Positions 11,216 to 22,674 of a DNA stretch of 64,000 nt are shown piece after piece. Position numbers and translations under genes: made by a program. Position 1 is the first letter of the stretch. Each line of letters starts with the position of its first letter. The notes under the pieces are model-generated. The model did no database searches, was not told the DNA's origin, and saw nothing but the letters and a program-made list of their open reading frames with translations. The DNA comes from Chinchilla lanigera (Eukaryota > Chordata > Mammalia > Rodentia > Chinchillidae), in contig NW_004955417.1 in NCBI RefSeq assembly GCF_000276665.1, positions 10,642,045 to 10,706,044 on the forward strand. Direction: 5' to 3'.

Positions 11216-12763
11216 ATATTTTGTATAGGTATACATAGAAATGGTCACAATGTAAAAATACTTGCGTATTTATTTCTCTTCTATACTCATTGTATTTTTA
11301 AAATATGCAACTATCTAAAGTTTCTATGCGTGGTTTTCAAATTATAAAAAACTAAATTTAATAACTAAAAGTACAGTTTTAGAAATACCTGCAACGCAAA
11401 AGCCATATTTCTACATAGTTTTTTGGGGGGAGGTATAGGGTGGAAATTTTAAATAAACATCAAAACATAAAACAATTTTACTGTGGAGTTTATTAGAAAA
11501 TCCAGTATATTACATTCTCATCATTTGTCATCAGTGAATAATTTAATTAGTGGCCTCAAATATTAATCCACTATATACCCATGTCCTGGGCCCAATGGCA
11601 ATATTTTTTTTACTAAACTACCTAACAGAAACAAGCAGTGTATGCTAAGAAGCTAGGTTGAAAAATATTTTCCCAGTAAGTTACAAAAATAACAGCTACA
11701 CTTGGCTAAAAAGTTTTTCTCCTGTTTCTTGCCTAAATTCAGAGAAATTTCACAGGTAATCAATAATGCTGCTTATATAATGCCTCTCCTACAAGAAGGA
11801 AAGCACACTGTATAAAGCTTTGTTCAAAAGGCCCCTCAACCAACACGGAATTTACAGTTTGTTTATATTACCCTAAATGGTTCAGAAGAATGCAGCTGCC
11901 ATTTTTTATCTTCTGCCAAGGGTTGAAATTTGAATTAGTAGCAAGATAATAGTTTTGAAGATTCTCAGGTAAATATTAGTTATACAGAGCACAAATTTAA
12001 GCCCAAAATACTTTTAACCCTAAAAGAACTCGCTTGCTAAAATGGGTATGTTAAAATTCATAGTTTGATATCCTTGCAAGGCAGTATGAGAAACCTTAAC
12101 TTTCTTGTCTGACCCAAGACCAAAGTGAAACTAGACCATTAATGAATAAAAACAAAAACTTTTAATTTTATTATCTTAATCTCCAGTTAGGCATTAATTC
12201 CCTAGAGTTGTGTTCATTTTATTTTAAATGTTCTAAAAATAATTTAACCTGTTTTCATATAATCATATCATTAATAACTACTTTACTATTGATTTTAGTT
12301 CTATGTTCAATGCAGTGTAGAGTATAACAATTCACAAAAAAGCACTCCATTTGTCTGCCACTGTTAACTTCATATACATTTTATATAAAATCCAAACATC
12401 CCATGAAATGTAACCCTAAATAAAAAATTATCTCTCTGAAGCAAATTAAATAATTTTAAAGCTTAAAAAGTTTATGAAGTGATGTCATAAATTTCATCCC
12501 ATTTATTCCTCCCTAACCTTTACTTTTCAGAAATCACAGAAGGGAAGGGGGAGGGGAAGACAGTTAAAAAGTGGCTTAAATCAAATGCAGCAGAAAAATT
12601 CCTTATAGCCTCACTTTTCTTTTTTTAAGAAAGCAAAACAAAGACACTATTCATTGCTCCCGTTGTGGGGATGCTTACTATGCATATCTCTATCACAGCT
12701 AAGCCAAAACCCAATAGATAGGAGGCGCCATAATTTTCCACAACAAAATAAAATAAAGCTTAC

Positions 12764-13137
12764 CTTTGTATGTGGTTCCTGTCTCTTACCAGGCAAAAAC
12801 TGGAAATCTGGGGAATCATCTCCATAACTTTCTTGGTTGGCTCAGAAATATTGCTTTTAAAATCTGATTGGGCCTCTTTTTGCTGCAATAGCTCCTGTTT
12901 GGCATATTCTTTGAGCCTTTTGTAAAGGGTTCGTAGGCCCTGCGCTGTTCGAGGAGGGCGGTCTACTCCAATTGCATTATAGTTAACTGCTATGATATCC
13001 CAACATCTATTCTTTTCCACTATCACTGAATGTTTATTAGTGTGTTCTTCGAGAATTTTCACATATGGCTTCACAAGCTTTAGTAAATCAAGCTTTTCAG
13101 ATAAGGTAAAATTGGAAGATCTAGCCTTTCCTACCAT
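12764..13137 (-). CDS. FSBP: FSBP coding exon 1 (Myb/SANT-like DNA-binding domain)
   Basis: FSBP is a nuclear DNA-binding protein known to repress the fibrinogen gamma-chain promoter. This exon gives residues 1-124 plus two bases. It carries the Myb/SANT-like domain at about residues 8-85, with the conserved Trp46 in [12 protein letters not shown] and the [16 protein letters not shown] helix. It ends HIQ followed by a split Ser codon at a consensus donor (gtaagc). I chose the ATG at 13,137 (MVGKARSS) because it gives 299 residues, the length I recall for mammalian FSBP; an in-frame ATG lies four codons upstream. The exon sits between RAD54B exons, and the two loci are known to overlap and be co-oriented in human. 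Confidence 0.96.
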
Positions 13138-14504
13138 TGTTCTTTTCAAATTAAGTAGGCAGTATCTGAAAACACCACGCAGCTTTCAGCTCTGCTCAGC
13201 TCTTTTCACAAACAGAAAAAAGATCAGGCTTAACTAGGCTAGCCTCATTTAGGCCCACGCCTACAGGGGAGGGTTTATTAAAATTCCTCCAGCTTAAGCT
13301 GACGCAGGTTCAGGAAATCTGCTTAAACCAAGCCTGACCTACATAAAGCTTCTCTCTGAAGACAGGAAGGCACAAGCAAAACACACTTGTGTATGAAGCA
13401 AACCGCTCGAGATAGGATTTAATGCGCAAAGGTCTAGAGATAAGCATGAAACACGGCTAAAAATTAGCTAATTTAGTGAGAATATCGAATTTCCACACAT
13501 GTATGCCTGGCTGAGAGACTGAAACTGCACTGCAGTTATCACTTTAATTAAAACAAAGGAAGAACTGTTTTGTGCTATTTAGTTACAAATTCAGTATACA
13601 AAAAACTAAAAGATACATGAGTGGTGAAAGCAAGGATTCCTAACTGAGATCTAATCACTGTTTCTGAGCTGGGTGTTCTCCCAGACAAAATCTGCATAAT
13701 GCTGGTCCTGCTGTCAATCAGGAATTGCATATCCTCTAGCTAGTTAGGTTACACCCAGCTCAGACTACACCGCAAACCTAAGCTGCTTTCTCCTTCATTT
13801 CACAGTGTGCATTAGCCCCTGCATATTTTTAGTTATTTAAGAGGAGATTTTTGTTGAACACTAACTCTAAAAACCACATAAACATTGTTTTAAAGCAATG
13901 GATTATTCTAGTTATATATCATGTCATGAGCTATAAAAAAGCAGGATTTTTTTATTTAGCTATAACCACACAACCTGGACTATAAAGGAAACACCCAATC
14001 TAGCCATTTGCAAAGCCACCAGTTTCCTTGCTAGACCCAGTCTGAAAACATGATAAATAATATAAACAAAACAAACCTGCTTTCTCATGACATACATGTT
14101 TCTCCAGTTAGGGATATTAATTAAAAGCATGCTTGAACATGGTTCAATTCAGTCAAACAATTACCAAACACCTATAAAAATGCTCCCAAGCGCCATGAGA
14201 GGCCTAAGGAAAAGGTAAAGGTCAATCTAGATACAACACATACATACTATAAATTCTCAATTACCTTGCTTTCATTCTCTTAATAAAAAATTTCACTCAA
14301 ATTTACTGAGGTCTCACTTCGAACAAGACAGTGTGCTAGGTTTCAATTACATTATGTCAGGCGGAAAAAAAGTAAATTGCTGAAGCTTCTACAGAACAGA
14401 ACAGAACCTGTTGCCTGCTATGTCCTACTGCATAATCTGATTCTGTAATAGTCTCAGTCTTCTACTGCCTTTGAGTAGTTTTACATCTCAATAACTTGTT
14501 GAAA
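13138..14504. other. FSBP upstream region, SINE-free
   Basis: 1.3 kb upstream of the FSBP start on its strand, with no SINE. Possible 5' UTR or promoter material; I recognise no specific motif. An MIR/L2-type piece may lie at 14,285-14,350 (cagtgtgctaggtttcaatt). Confidence 0.4.
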
Positions 14505-15420
14505 ATTACCCTAGGTTGAGTATCCCTTATCCAAAATACTTGGCACTAAAATCATCTCAGGTTTTGGATTTTCTTCAGATTTTGGAATATTTGCACATAT
14601 ATGATAAGGTATCTTGAGGATGGGACTAAAGTATAAACACAAAATTCATTTGTTTCATATATGGCTTATTATATACATAGCCTAAAATATAGCCTAAAAG
14701 TAATTTCAACCACAATGGTCACCACAAGAGATTGAAGTATGGAATTTTCTACTTGGGAGACATTATGTCAGTGTAGAAGACAATGAGTTAGCTAGCTGGC
14801 TAGTGGAGGGCCTGAGATAACAGTGGGTGGGACCACCCATACAGATAGACTGCATCCTCTCTTCAGCAGCTTTGTAGGGAGTGGGCTGCATTCCAGGCTG
14901 CCTTATAAAGAATTAATTTCCACAGGCAGCCTGGAATGCAACTCACTCCCCACTAAGGTTCTGAATTCTGAGGAAATTATAATATAATTATAATTTAACC
15001 AGTTCCTTCTGAGATCCCAGTTTACTATAAACACTGTGTGAAAGAACTAGATGAGAGAACCTGAATCCCAACTGGTCATTTTTAATCTACAGTCACCTGT
15101 GATAGGTGACCACTAAACTGAAGCAGTCCTGTGCCTACTTGCCTATAAATAATTCTGAATTGAGAGGCCATGGACAACCAACTCAGGACCCCTCCTGTCT
15201 TGCAGGAGCTACTCCTATTCCCCAACTAACCTTTCCTACTCTTAACCTCCTTTATCCTTTATAATTCATTCTTCAATTTCAGGGGACACAAACTCCGTAC
15301 ATCTGAGATCTAGCAGGTGGGGAGTCATATTTCCTCCTATGTGATCAGGACTTTAAAAAGTTTCAACTTTGGAGCATTTCAAGATGGTGCTCAACTTGTG
15401 CTAATGCAAATGATTTTTGT
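14505..15420 (+). mobile_element. Old DNA-transposon-like repeat split by a 550-base insert
   Basis: The left part starts ggttgagtatcccttatcc and follows a common mammalian MER repeat (ggttttggattttcttcag, gataaggtatcttgaggatg). The right end resumes at about 15,340 with aaaaagtttcaactttggagc. The material between (about 14,790-15,335) is foreign to it and may be a solo LTR; it carries the hairpin at 14,875-14,952. Family name uncertain. Confidence 0.55.
14875..14952. repeat. Imperfect inverted repeat (about 28-base arms, 20-base loop)
   Basis: The left arm 14,875-14,903 (gggctgcattccaggctgcct at its core) pairs with the right arm 14,924-14,952. The inner 17 base pairs are perfect. Confidence 0.9.
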
Positions 15421-15603
15421 CCATACAAACTAAGAAAAAGCTATTCAAAGAATCTGACCACCAAGTATTAAAAGTCATTCTAGCTTTTTCGAAGCTTTCA
15501 AAACAGTAAAGGAGAATCAACGGATAGATTTGTTGTCCTTTAGGGAACATAAGCTTCTTCATCTACATATTATTTTGTAATTTTTAGCAGAAATACAGAT
15601 ACA

Positions 15604-15688
15604 AGGCTGGGGATATAGCTCAGTGCCACAGTGCCTGCCTGGCAAGCACAAGGTCCTGAGTTCGACTTCCAGTACCAAAAAAAAAAAA
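15604..15688 (+). mobile_element. ID SINE
   Basis: ggctggggatatagctcag through agtaccaaaaaaaaaaaa. Confidence 0.93.
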
Positions 15689-15764
15689 GAAATAGATACA
15701 TATTGTGTTAAGAAATAATAATATGAAAAAATTCAGTCTAAGTATCAAGAAAATGTGCACTAAA

Positions 15765-15975
15765 AATTATTTTCTGGATGACTGAACACACCTGTAATCC
15801 CAGCACTCTGGGAGTCTGAGGCAAGAGGATGGCAAACTTGAGCCTAAGCCTGGGCAATTTAGCCACTTAGCAAAACCCTGTCTCAAAAACAAAAACAAAA
15901 AAAATTTAAGGATTGGGGATGTAGCTCAGTGGAAAAGCCCTGGGTTCACACTCTCTAAGACTACAAAAAATTAAA
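15765..15975 (+). mobile_element. B1-ID dimer SINE
   Basis: B1 part, A-rich linker, then an ID part that lacks the middle of the ID (agtggaaaagccctgggttc), the dimer-specific form. Confidence 0.85.
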
Positions 15976-16158
15976 AATAAATAAAAATTATTTTAACTCA
16001 TAAAACAACAATTTTTAAGACTGAAAACGTCAAGCATGGATAAGGGGGCAAAGGGAGACAGTGCTGCTCAGCACTGTTGGTGAGGGGGACATGCGGAAGA
16101 AGTAGTAAAGCTGGGAGAAAGCAGAAAAGAAAATTTGAGATTTTAAAAATTGTACTTT

Positions 16159-16242
16159 AGCCGGGGATATAGCTCAGCGGCACAAGCGCGTGCCTAGCAA
16201 GCGCAAGGTCCTGAGTTCGATTTCTGGTACCAAAAAAAATTG
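16159..16242 (+). mobile_element. ID SINE
   Basis: Flanked by aaaattgtactttag and aaaattgtactttaaag, a clear target-site duplication. Confidence 0.95.
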
Positions 16243-16790
16243 TACTTTAAAGAAAACTGCACCTTCAGAACACAAGCTTGGTTTATTTACTTTTTCCCTT
16301 TTCCAAAACAGCAAACCTGCCCAACTCCCTTTCAGCTGCAAATGGGTCTGCCCATTGCCTTTTACTTGCAAGTGGTCCTCTTCCACCAGCAATGGACCGC
16401 GCCTTGGGGATTTCCCACAGGAACAGACCATTACCTCACCCGGAGTGAGCCACCCAAGACTATGGATCATCACATTCCACAGGTCTCCACCTCCCAAAAC
16501 ACATGACAGATACAGCCCTAGTTCCCACTGCATCGTGCCTCATTTCTTGGAGCACCCGCTTAAATCCTTTGTGATTTTCACTTCCCAGACTCTTACCTGG
16601 AGCCCCACTAGCGCTCCTTCCCTACCCACTCCTTTGTGCTGTGGCCCAGTCACTTCTGCACAAATTAAAAATGGAGCTTACCTCTCTCTCCTACTCTCAG
16701 ATGAAATGTTTCACCACTAGTTATTTGAAGTTAACTAGTGAATAAAATCTGTAGTTATTAAATAAAATTTGTTTGTACCTCTTTAACATC
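16243..16790. other. Unassigned stretch with a 176-codon open frame
   Basis: GC-richer than its surroundings. Both strands have overlapping frames without recognisable domains, and the plus frame starts inside the ID at 16,159. Treated as non-coding. Confidence 0.4.
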
Positions 16791-16794
16791 CAAC

Positions 16795-16995
16795 TTTTTA
16801 AATCTTTGATCTAGTGAACAAAAAAAACAAGTTGTAGGTAGATATGTACTGTATGATACCATTTATATGAAGCATATCACTCATATCATTAAGAACTTAG
16901 TTTCCTCCTATGGGGAGAATGTACTTAGGTACATCATCTTAATGAAATGCATGGATCACACTGAGGAAAATATAGCAACATGTACAACTTCAGAA
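16795..16995 (+). mobile_element. Possible L1 3' fragment
   Basis: The gtatgataccatttatatg phrase is typical of old L1 3' ends; the rest is too diverged to be sure. Confidence 0.4.
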
Positions 16996-17019
16996 TTCAT
17001 TTTTTAAAAAGAAGATAGG

Positions 17020-17136
17020 GGCCGGGTATGGTGGCCCACGCCTGGAATTGAGTACTTAGGAAGCTAAGGCAGGAGGATCATTACAAGTTCAAGGCCAGTC
17101 TGGGCTACACAGCAAGACCCTGCCTCAAAAAAAAGA
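17020..17136 (+). mobile_element. B1-like SINE lacking the internal duplication
   Basis: gccgggtatggtggcccacg to accctgcctcaaaaaa, about 40 bases shorter than most copies here. Confidence 0.88.
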
Positions 17137-17215
17137 AAATTATAATAATAATTAATTAAATTTTAAAAGACAGACTGATGTACTGATGTACAAACAGATA
17201 TGTAATAAAGCAAAT

Positions 17216-17535
17216 ACAGTGGTGCCTCAGTTTATGAACTTCATTTGTTTTCCAATTTGGGGGAAGAAGGGGCTGGGGATTTAGCTCAGTGGCACAGCAC
17301 CTGCCTGGCAAGCGTGAGGTCATGAGTTCGATTCCCAGTACCGGAAAAAAAAAACAAAAAAATTGGGGGAAAGATGGCTACTTTTGTGTTTGTGTGGGGA
17401 AAATGGCCACGGTCATGCTTGTCACCTGATGCAGAGTTTGTGAATAGAAGCAAAATTTTGCTGAATGCTTTTGTTTTCAAACCGAATTGTTTGCAAGCAG
17501 AGACATTCAAGAATGAAGGTATTACTGTACATGTA
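17216..17535. mobile_element. Short DNA transposon with nested ID
   Basis: Starts tacagtggtgcctcagttta and ends attactgta, so the termini are weakly inverted and bounded by TA. An ID element at 17,270 split a ttgggggaa site that is duplicated on both sides. Confidence 0.6.
17270..17362 (+). mobile_element. ID SINE
   Basis: Near-consensus, inserted in the DNA transposon at 17,216. Confidence 0.93.
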
Positions 17536-17617
17536 ACAAAATTTTAATTGTAAATTTGAGGTGATGGGTTCAACCTTTACATTTTTTAATTATGTTTTCA
17601 CTACAAAGAAATGATAA

Positions 17618-17730
17618 GGGGGCTGGGAATTTAGCTCAGCAGCACAGCACCTGCCTGGCAACCACGAGGGCGTGAGTTCGATTCCCAGTACCAGAAAAAA
17701 ACCAAAAAAAAAAAAAAAAAAAAAAAAAGA
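17618..17730 (+). mobile_element. ID SINE
   Basis: Long A tail of over 20 bases; flanks aaagaaatgataag and aaagaaatgataaat are duplicated. Confidence 0.95.
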
Positions 17731-17962
17731 AATGATAAATGTGTGAGAAGACACATATCCCTATCCTGATTTGAATATCATTCAATGTTTACATATAACA
17801 TTATACTCCATGAACACAATTTTTATGAACCAATTAAAAGCCAATTTTTAAATTACCATAATAAAATGTTCAAAAAATTATCCTTGAAAAGAAAACAAAT
17901 ATAGCAGTTAATATATTTGAAATTCTTTAGTCACTAAAAATGTGAGGTTAAAAAAGCTAAAT

Positions 17963-18053
17963 TTTTTTTTCCCCCCGGTACCGGTAATTGAACTCACAAC
18001 GTTGTGCTTGCCAGGCAGGCGCTGTGCTGCTGAGCTAAATCCTCAGCCCCTAA
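17963..18053 (-). mobile_element. ID SINE
   Basis: Flanks aaaaaagctaaattt on both sides are duplicated. Confidence 0.95.
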
Positions 18054-18141
18054 AAAAGCTAAATTTCTAAAATAAAAGTTACTACTAAAATTAACAGCAA
18101 GGAATAATTACACCATAAGAGTGGTTTTTCTGTGAACTTTT

Positions 18142-18196
18142 TTTTTCAGTGCTAGAGATCAAATCCGGGACTTTGCACAGACTACATAAGTGTTCT
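18142..18196 (-). mobile_element. Truncated old ID SINE
   Basis: agtgctagagatcaaatccg and aagtgttctactc; the left part only. Confidence 0.6.
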
Positions 18197-18742
18197 ACTC
18201 ATAGATTAGAGAGCATGGCAAAGCTGGCCGGGAAAGTAGGCATGACCTGTTAGTTACAAGATCCCTGAACACATGCACCCAAAACACATAGAAACTAAAT
18301 AATGTCCTCCTGAACAAGCAGTGGGTCATAGATGAAATTAAAGAAGAAATTAGACAGTTTCTACAATTAAGCAATAATGCCAATACAACATACTGGAACT
18401 TATGGGATACAATGAAAGCAGTCTTACAAGGAAAATTTATAACGGGGAATTCCCATATCAGGAAAACAGAGTGAGCTCAAATAAACAACCTGATGTTGAA
18501 CCTCAAGCTTCTACAAAACAAACAGCAAGTCCAAAGCTCGTACAAGGGAGAAAATTATAAAACAGAAAAAAATTAATGGAATGGAAACTAAGAAAACAAT
18601 ACAAAGAATCAATGAATTGAAGAGTTGGTTCTTTGAGAGATTAAATGAACTCAACAAATGCTTAGCCTTTCTTTACCAAAAAAAAAAAAAAAAGGAAGGA
18701 AAAGACTTAAACCTATGCAATTAGGAATGCAAAGGGGGGGCA

Positions 18743-18830
18743 CACTGGGGATTTAGCTCAGCGGCACAGCGCTTGCCTGACAAGCATGAGGTCGTGAGTT
18801 CGATTCCTGGTACCAGAAAAAAAAAAAAAA
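18743..18830 (+). mobile_element. ID SINE
   Basis: Flanked by aatgcaaaggg on both sides. Confidence 0.93.
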
Positions 18831-18909
18831 ATAGAAATGCAAAGGGTGAAATTACAATGGATCCTGCAGAAATCCAAAAGATCATCTATACTTAAAGAAC
18901 TTGCATTCT

Positions 18910-18993
18910 TTTTATTTTTTTGGTACCTGAATCCAACTCACGACCTCATGCTTGCCAGGCAGGAACTGTGTCGCTGAGCTATGTCCCCGGCCC
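18910..18993 (-). mobile_element. ID SINE
   Basis: Flanked by aagaacttg(c/t)attct on both sides. Confidence 0.93.
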
Positions 18994-19371
18994 AAGAACT
19001 TGTATTCTAATAAGATGAAAAATGCAGATGAAATGGACAGATTCCTAGGTACATATGAACTACCAAAGCTGAATGAAGAAGATATAAAAATTCTAAATAT
19101 GTGACCCAATCCTATGAAATATCTAGACCAGGAACATCTATAGAGATAGAAAGATGAGTAGTTGCTAGGGCTAAAGAGAGAGGTTAGGAGTAGGAGATTG
19201 TGTGGTAATAGCTAAAAATATGGAATTTCTGTTTTATGTGTTGAAAATGTTCTAAAACTGTCTGTGGTGACAGTTGCCCCTGAGTATATTAAAAATGAAT
19301 TGTACACGTTATTGAGAATTAAATGGTATGTGAACTATATCTCCATGAAAGTGTTTAAAATATATATACAC

Positions 19372-19443
19372 AGGCCGGGGATATAGCTCAGTGGCACGGT
19401 GCCTGCCTAGCAAGTGCAAGGTCCTGAGTTTGATTCCTGGTAC

Positions 19444-19460
<17 letters not shown>
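19372..19460 (+). mobile_element. ID SINE with a tail expanded into a microsatellite
   Basis: The A tail passes directly into (AT)n then (AC)n at 19,461-19,517. The repeat probably grew from the tail. Confidence 0.92.

Positions 19461-19517
<57 letters not shown>
19461..19517. repeat. (AT)21 (AC)8 microsatellite
   Basis: Pure alternating tract downstream of the ID tail. Confidence 0.97.
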
Positions 19518-19669
19518 TGGGGAAGGGGGAAACGAGGATTGAGAGACAGAGGAAAGGGTAATGAAAATTATTAAATATCTTATATATGTGAGCCAATTTC
19601 CTAAACTTAAAAATTATTAGGTATCACAAACATATAGCAAGTAAAAGACACACCCTGAGATAACATACA

Positions 19670-20067
19670 TGTTATGGTTTGTGTCTAGTCTCCCCAAAGC
19701 CTCATGCAGTCAACTGCACACAACTGCCAGGGATATAGCTCAGGGGTGGGCTTCTAGACTTTGGGATTGATTCATGGTCTAAAGCTGAGATTAGGGGTGT
19801 ATGTGCTATACCCGCCCAGGGGTGGGAAGCCTGCATACAACATAAAGGAGGGAAAGAGCCTTGCTCTCTCTCTCCTGTCCTTTTTGCTCTTGTTGCTTTT
19901 CCTTTTTTCCACCACCATGAATTGTCACCCTTCTGCCATGCCATCCTGCTTTGGAGCTAACTGATTATAGACAGAAACTTCGACAAACTGTGAGCTAAAT
20001 AAACCTTTCCCTCTTTAATTTGGGCATCAAGTATTTTGTCTCAGCAAGAAGAGAAAAGTAACCAACA
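19670..20067 (+). mobile_element. ERVL-MaLR 5' LTR
   Basis: Begins tgttatggtttg and ends with caaca. Contains a late aataaa (in gctaaataaacctttccc) and the diagnostic 3' part ttttgtctcagcaa. It aligns along its length with the LTR at 22,308. It is in the direct orientation and belongs to the ORR1/MT/MST-like group, an ancient non-infectious retroelement. No coding capacity. Confidence 0.88.
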
Positions 20068-20370
20068 TAGATTTTGGTACCAGGAGTGGGGTCGTTGCTA
20101 TGACTATAGCTGACCATGTGGTTCAAGAGCTTTTGGGAATGGCTTGTGGGAAGAGTTTGGAAAGGTTCAGAGATGTAGCGTGAAAGAGCAGCACTGGAAC
20201 ACCTTAGGCTGTTCTGTATGGGAGATTCTGGTGAGAGCTCAGAAGACCAGAAAGCTGATAGAAATCCTGCCATTGGAGACCAAACTTGGGAGATTTCTGC
20301 TGGGAAGAACAACTGCACTGGCTGCTGCACTCCAGATGATGTATGTTATGGCTTGGCAAAGTTTGTCTGC

Positions 20371-20518
20371 CCTGGCATGACGGTGCATGCCTGTAATCCC
20401 AGCACCAGGAGGCTGAGGCAGTAGGATCGTTGTAAGTTCGAAACCAGCCTAGGCTACAAAGGGAGTTCAAGGCCAGCCTGAACTGCATAGCAAGACCCTG
20501 TCTCAAAAAGACAAAAAA
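20371..20518 (+). mobile_element. B1-like SINE, first of three in the MaLR interior
   Basis: Flanked on both sides by aaagtttgtctgc (20,358-20,370 and 20,519-20,531), a perfect target-site duplication. It keeps the internal B1 duplication (two copies of an accagcctg-type word). Confidence 0.92.
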
Positions 20519-20743
20519 AAAGTTTGTCTGCATTTTGTTCATGTCCAGAAATTTTTACCTGAGACTAAGATTAAGAGCAGTGGACTAATTAATCTGGCAG
20601 AAGAAATTTCAAGGGAGTTAAATGTTGAGGTAGTGCTACAGCTATTGTTGGGGGCTTTTAGCCAGATTTATATTGAGAATCAAGAGAAAAGGGTTCAGCA
20701 GGATGATTTAAAATGTTGTGAGTTTGGCTAGAAAAAAAGTTCC

Positions 20744-20874
20744 AGCCAGGTATGGTGGTCCACATCTGTAATCCCAGCACTTGGGAGGCTGAGCCAGGAG
20801 GATCTCTGTGAGTTCAAGGCCAGCCTGAAGTGCATAGCGAGACCCTGTCTCAAAAAAAAAAAAAAAAAAAAAAA
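20744..20874 (+). mobile_element. B1-like SINE, hybrid copy at the duplication junction
   Basis: Its left flank (aaagttccag) matches the flank of the third SINE and its right flank (aaagtttgtctgc) that of the first. It lacks about 40 bases of the internal B1 duplication. Confidence 0.9.
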
Positions 20875-21098
20875 AGTTTGTCTGCATTTTGCTCCTGTGC
20901 ACAGATTTTGCCTGAGACTAAGATTAGGGGCAGCGGACTAATTAATCTGGCAGAAGAAATTTCAAGGGAGTTGAATGTTGAGGTAGTAATACGGCTATTG
21001 TTGGGTCTTTCAGCCAGATCTATGTTGAGAATCAAGAGCAAAGAGTTCAACAGGATAAGTTAAAATGTTGTGAGTTTAGCTAGGAAAAAAAAGATCCA

Positions 21099-21254
21099 GC
21101 CAGGAGTGGTGGCGCACGCCTGTAATCCCAGCACTCGAGAGGCTGAGGCAGGAGAATCATTGCAAGTTCAAGGTCAGCCTGGGCTACAAAGTAAGCTCCA
21201 GGCCAGCCTGAACTGCATAGCAAGACCCTATCTCAAAACGACAAAAAAAAAAAA
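21099..21254 (+). mobile_element. B1-like SINE, third of three in the MaLR interior
   Basis: Flanked by aaagatccag and aaagttccag, a target-site duplication with one mismatch. Full-length body with A tail. Confidence 0.92.
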
Positions 21255-22307
21255 AGTTCCAGTAAAGCTGTGGACTGCAAAGATGGAGTTGAAGAGATCT
21301 TGACTGCTGAGAAGGAACAGGAGAATATAAAAGATGGCCTGAAGGCATCACAAAAAGCAGACTGTTCCCATGCTTTGCAGTCTCAAAACAGTAAAAATGA
21401 AAGACTTTGCCCTGAGGAGAAAGCCACAGAGAACCATGTTCCAGAATGGCAGCAGCCACACTATGATCCAGAATGGTGGTGGCAGTCACACCAGGTTCCA
21501 AAATGGCAGGGGCTGCACCAGGTTCCAGAATAGCAGCAGCATAGAGCATTTATTTCTCAGAATCAGGTTCAAAGTGCTCAGCTATCTAGGCACTCATTTC
21601 CCACAGCCAAGAGACAAGAAAGCCTGGCTACTGCTCCAGCTGGCAGCAGACCGTGGCATCATCCACATGGCACTGGGTTTAGGCACATGCAGAATGCAAG
21701 AGTTCTGAAGTTAAAAAGGCTTCCACCCAGATTTCAGAAGAAGGCCTGGGAGGCCACACAGTGTGCTCTTGAGAGGGCAATATGTGAAGCTGTGAGGTTA
21801 AAGCCAAAGGTACAGTGGAGAACCCAAATGGCTGGAAAAGCCAGGAACATGGATCATCTAAGGAAACTGGCAAGGAGGGAGCAAAGCAGGGCTAAGTGAG
21901 AAGCCACGGGAGCTACAACCACTGAAGTGCCGTAGGGACAGAGCCATGTAAGCCCTTCAGAGCTCACACCTTACCACAGATTATCTTGGATGTTCCACAT
22001 GGAACTACAGGACTTAATGTTTGCCCTGCTGGATTTTGGACTTCCTTTGATCTCAATGCTTTGTATCTCCATTGTACCTTTTGGAAATGGTAATGTTTAT
22101 CTTATGCCAATGAATGCTGGAAGTGTTTAACTTTATCTTCATTTGTACAGGGGCTCACAACTAAGACTTTACCTTAAATCTTGAAGGAGACTTAGGACTT
22201 GGACTTTTCAACAATAGTGAAACTGTTAGGACTTTGGCATCTCTTAGACTAAAATGTCTTCTGCATGAATGGATGTGCATGAGTCTTTGGGGGAACCAAG
22301 GGTGGAA

Positions 22308-22674
22308 CGTTATGGTTTGTATCTAGATGTCTCCCCAAAGAATCACGCAGTCATGGGGGCAGGCTTCTACACTTTGTGATTGATCCATGGTCCAATGCTG
22401 GGATTATGAGTATAAGTGCTACACCCGCCCTGGGGCAGCCAACCTGCATACAACATAAGGGAGGGAAAGACGCTTGCTCTCTCTCTCCTCCCCTTTTTGC
22501 TCTTGTTACTTTTGCTGTCTTCCACTGCCGTGATCTGTCACCCTTCTGCCACCCTACCTTGGAGCCAGCTGATTATGGACTGAAACCTCCACAAACTGTG
22601 AGTTAAATAAACCTTTCCCTCTTTAATTTGGGAATCAAGTATTTTGTCTCAGCAATGGAGAAAATGAACTAACA
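22308..22674 (+). mobile_element. ERVL-MaLR 3' LTR
   Basis: Begins cgttatggtttgt (first base mutated) and ends gaactaaca. It pairs with the LTR at 19,670 over its full length with scattered substitutions and small indels, so the provirus is old. I see no convincing short target-site duplication around the pair. Confidence 0.88.

Larger units (their letters stand above)
8863..12763 (-). other. FSBP: FSBP intron
   Basis: GT-AG intron (gtaagc ... tatag) on the minus strand. AT-rich, and nearly free of young SINEs: only an old ID at 9,083, a MIR/L2 piece at 9,590 and simple repeats near 11 kb. Confidence 0.85.
18196..19370 (+). mobile_element. L1 ORF2 and 3' UTR fragments with nested SINEs
   Basis: Segments resemble L1 ORF2 (cactgggtcatagatgaaat-type and acaaatgcttagcc-type stretches), then a 3' UTR-like tail (ctgtctgtggtgacagttgc, ttgagaattaaatggtatgtg). 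ID elements interrupt at 18,743 and 18,910. Heavily mutated. Confidence 0.75.
20068..22307 (+). mobile_element. ERVL-MaLR internal region with nested SINEs and an internal duplication
   Basis: Directly after the LTR comes attttggtaccaggagtggg, the Leu-tRNA-type primer binding site of ERVL elements. A purine tract (gggggaaccaagggtgga) precedes the second LTR. There is no protease, polymerase or envelope homology that I recognise, as expected for the non-autonomous MaLR group. The region carries three B1-like SINEs and a duplicated segment (20,532-20,731 and 20,886-21,083), discussed under findings. Short open frames here are fortuitous. Confidence 0.85.

Noticed and set aside
16174..16720. Protein gene in overlapping frames of 119 and 176 codons on opposite strands
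   Set aside because: Both begin or end in the ID SINE, show no domain or splice context, and their composition looks random.
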